Under the pieces are notes generated by a model. That model was not told where the DNA came from. It ran no database searches and saw only the letters and a list, made by a program, of their open reading frames with translations. From contig JAHBNG010000123.1 of NCBI GenBank assembly GCA_019217005.1, forward strand, positions 1-45,184: DNA of 45,184 nt. Direction: 5' to 3'. The stretch is from Chloroflexi bacterium TSY. GTDB taxonomy: Bacteria; Chloroflexota; Anaerolineae; Caldilineales; Caldilineaceae. Made by a program: the position numbers and the translations under genes. This document shows, piece by piece, positions 43,095 to 45,184 of the stretch. Positions within the stretch are counted from its first letter, which is position 1; each line of letters starts with the position of its first letter.

Positions 43095-45184
43095 ATGTCT
43101 ACTCGAAAACGTATCGTTCGCCATGGGTTTCCTGATGGCAAAAGGAACTCTATACGAAAGTTTATTCCACTTACACTTGCGCTCATACTCGGATTGAGTA
43201 CCTTCTTGCCGGTATTGGGTGGGTCAGGATTGGGTGCCCAATCTGTCTATGCTGCTGATCCAACAACGTTTACTATCAGAATTGAGAATATTTCCGGAGA
43301 TTCCAACCTCCCGACGCCATTTGCTCCTGGGGTCTGGGCTGTTCATCGACCGATTACTCGACCGCTGTTTCAAACAAATCAGCCCGATCGCGGCGATGGT
43401 CTTGTTGCGCTTGCCGAAGATGGGAATCCCGGCGAACTCGCTACTTCCCTCTCAACGGCCAATGGCGTTTTTTCCAGTGGTGTCTTTAATACACCTGTAG
43501 GGTCCGATGGTCCTGGGCCACTTCTGCCAGGTGGTGTTTATGAATTCCAGATCACGGCTGAACCGGGTGATTATCTTTCCTTTGCCTCGATGTTGGTTCA
43601 ATCCAATGATCTCTTTGTCGGGCCTGGTCCAAGAGGGATTGACCTCTTTGATGGCCGCGACAGACCAATCAGCGGTGATATAACCGACCAATCGCCGTTG
43701 TGGGACGTTGGTTCGGAAGCCAACGAGGCACCTGGACTTGGACCGAATCAGGCACCGCGCCAGAGTGGACCGAATACGGGACCCGGTGAAGGTGGCGTTT
43801 CTGCCTTTAGCAACACAACGCGCAGTCTCCCGCTACCCGGCCACATTGTGGATGTAGACATTAAAGAGTCTGATGGAACCTTCACTTTTACAATTCATAA
43901 TACATCAACTCGTAGCGGTGCCATCGATACGCCGATTGCCCCTGTTTTCTATGCGACCCACAATGCGAATTGGCGACTCTTTAGCAATGGTGAACCCGCA
44001 TCTCCAGGGCTTGAATCTTTGGCGGAAGATGGATCCCCGGTTGGATTGGTTGGCGAACATTCTGGTGCCATTGGCACGGAAATGGTGGGGGCGCAACCCA
44101 TCACGCGCGAACGTCCCGATGCTGAACCTGGTCCAGCATTTCCAGGGGAATCATATGAATTTAGCGTGACGCCCTCCATCGCCTACCCCAATTTAACCAT
44201 CGCCATGATGGTGGTTCAGACCAATGATGTTTTCCTAGCTTTTGGCGCCAAAGGCGTTGCGCTCCTCGACTACGCTGGTCATCCACGGGCAACAGAGGAC
44301 ATTCTGGCCGACGTCGAACGTGAATTGGCCATCTGGGATGCTGGAACCGAGATGAACGAAGTTCCTGGTGTTGGTGTTCATCAGGCCCCGCGTCAAGCTG
44401 GCCCCAACATGGGAGCCGCTGATCCGGTCCCTGGCGTACGTCTCTACAATGACTCCACCAATGATCTGACCGGTCCAAATGCCGGCGGGTTTGGTACGAT
44501 CACTGTCGTGAATGGCGAGACAGCCGGAACATTTGATGTGACCCTGCAAAACACCAGCGATCAGACTGTCTATCCTGGTGTTTTGACACCGGCTGTTTAT
44601 GCGATTCACAGTGGAAATACGCAACTTTTTGAGCCTGGAATGCCCGCATCCAGTGGGTTAGAAAGATTATCGGAAGATGGGAATCCAACAGCGCTTGTGA
44701 ACGAGTCGAACAACAATAGCGACGTAGCCTCTGTTGGCGTTGCCAACACCCCAAGCGGTGCAAGCGAACCCGGTCCACTGACGCCCGGAGATAGCTACCA
44801 GTTCAGCGTGACAGCGGATGCTGTTAATCGATACTTTAGTGTCGCATCGATGATTGTTCCATCCAACGACACATTCTTTGCCTTTGAGCCAGAAGGTCTC
44901 CGGCTCATGAATCAAGATGGTACCCCGCGCAGCGATGCGGAAATAGCTGCCGATATTGCTACGCAACGCCTTGCTTGGGATGCTGGAACCGAGCGCAACC
45001 AGGCTGGTGCGGCTGGTCCCGATCAGGCACCCCGCCAAGCTGGTCCCAACACCGGTGCAGATGAAGGCAACGGCAAAGTCCGCTTGCTCGACGATCCTGT
45101 CTGGAGTCATCCCAAAGCGTCTGATGTTGTGCGTATTCCCATCGTGCCAACCCGCTCGATGCCTGAATTGCCAGATGATGAACC
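43095..45184 (+). CDS. Secreted protein with three tandem spondin-type repeats (5' part, runs off window)
   Basis: An open frame of 696 codons continues past the end of the window. The N-terminus is basic (STRKRIVRHGFPDGKR) followed by a hydrophobic segment FIPLTLALILGLSTFLPVLG and a possible cleavage site after VYA, so it is exported. Then come three copies of a ~213-residue unit, each starting with a beta-rich spondin-N-like domain (ITVxNxTxx, TPxxxAxH, LxEDGNP, PGPLxPGxxYxFxVT, FxxMxVxSNDxF) and ending in QAPRQxGPNxG; the closing motif starts near residues 215, 428 and 641. Spondin-N domains mediate extracellular binding, so a role at the cell surface is likely. AAGGA lies six bases before the ATG at 43095; an ATG at 43092 is the alternative. 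Divergence between repeats suggests old duplications. Confidence 0.85.
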   Translation, partial: MSTRKRIVRHGFPDGKRNSIRKFIPLTLALILGLSTFLPVLGGSGLGAQSVYAADPTTFTIRIENISGDSNLPTPFAPGVWAVHRPITRPLFQTNQPDRGDGLVALAEDGNPGELATSLSTANGVFSSGVFNTPVGSDGPGPLLPGGVYEFQITAEPGDYLSFASMLVQSNDLFVGPGPRGIDLFDGRDRPISGDITDQSPLWDVGSEANEAPGLGPNQAPRQSGPNTGPGEGGVSAFSNTTRSLPLPGHIVDVDIKESDGTFTFTIHNTSTRSGAIDTPIAPVFYATHNANWRLFSNGEPASPGLESLAEDGSPVGLVGEHSGAIGTEMVGAQPITRERPDAEPGPAFPGESYEFSVTPSIAYPNLTIAMMVVQTNDVFLAFGAKGVALLDYAGHPRATEDILADVERELAIWDAGTEMNEVPGVGVHQAPRQAGPNMGAADPVPGVRLYNDSTNDLTGPNAGGFGTITVVNGETAGTFDVTLQNTSDQTVYPGVLTPAVYAIHSGNTQLFEPGMPASSGLERLSEDGNPTALVNESNNNSDVASVGVANTPSGASEPGPLTPGDSYQFSVTADAVNRYFSVASMIVPSNDTFFAFEPEGLRLMNQDGTPRSDAEIAADIATQRLAWDAGTERNQAGAAGPDQAPRQAGPNTGADEGNGKVRLLDDPVWSHPKASDVVRIPIVPTRSMPELPDDE

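Noticed and set aside
42626..43124. Two minus-strand ORFs of 79-90 codons upstream of the spondin-repeat gene
   Set aside because: They run through the 24-bp dispersed repeat, the perfect inverted repeat and the start of the spondin gene; no protein features support them.

Overview
The window looks like a bacterial chromosome segment of roughly even base composition. It is crowded with insertion sequences (IS110, IS3 and IS1595 families), short inverted-repeat elements and relics of both. The gene content is what I would expect of a Chloroflexota-type genome: a signalling ATPase with a sigma-like HTH, an ABC-class ATPase of the PF09818 type, phytanoyl-CoA dioxygenase, tandem spondin-type repeats and many small MITEs. 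That taxonomic guess is an inference, because no rRNA or tRNA gene is visible to test it.

Layout. 1-2660: two IS110-family elements placed head to head, the left one riddled with indels and the right one intact, each with a structured non-coding RNA upstream of its transposase. 2775-5972: a minus-strand metabolic cluster of a cupin, a phytanoyl-CoA dioxygenase-like protein and a Gfo/Idh/MocA oxidoreductase. 5992-9043: one STAND/NB-ARC ATPase gene cut in two by an IS3-family element, which is itself cut by a 104-bp MITE. 9508-13493: a MoxR-type ATPase, then a dead IS1595-family element with a perfect 9-bp target duplication just in front of an ABC-class ATPase gene.

13831-31935 is dominated by an 18-kb minus-strand Tc (toxin complex) locus. 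In transcription order it holds a TcB-TcC (SpvB-Rhs) fusion interrupted by one in-frame UGA, a putative immunity or orphan gene, a 3033-residue TcA-like subunit with a peptidoglycan-binding-like N-terminus, and a small nucleotidyltransferase that overlaps the TcA stop codon. On the opposite strand, at 32264-32857, is a 197-residue thioredoxin-fold protein. Its ORF is interrupted by a UGA exactly where iodothyronine deiodinases carry selenocysteine (GSxT-Sec-PPF), with a plausible bacterial SECIS hairpin just downstream. I regard it as a genuine selenoprotein gene and the best find in the window.

33011-34749 is a third IS110 copy (degenerate, carrying a second copy of the MITE found in IS3). 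Then come a PQQ-type sugar dehydrogenase lipoprotein (frameshifted), a heterodimeric ABC exporter pair flanking a GNAT acetyltransferase, a Cof-type HAD phosphatase (frameshifted), a repeat-filled 0.8-kb intergenic region, and the 5' part of a secreted protein with three tandem ~213-residue spondin-like repeats that runs off the window.

Recurring themes are nested mobile elements and several single-base frameshifts in otherwise well-preserved genes. These are either sequencing/assembly errors or real decay, and raw reads would decide. Long gene-free stretches (9044-9507, 13494-13830, 31936-32263, 34750-35050, 36385-36981, 42293-43094) hold only the inverted repeats and MITEs listed; I see no further genes in them.
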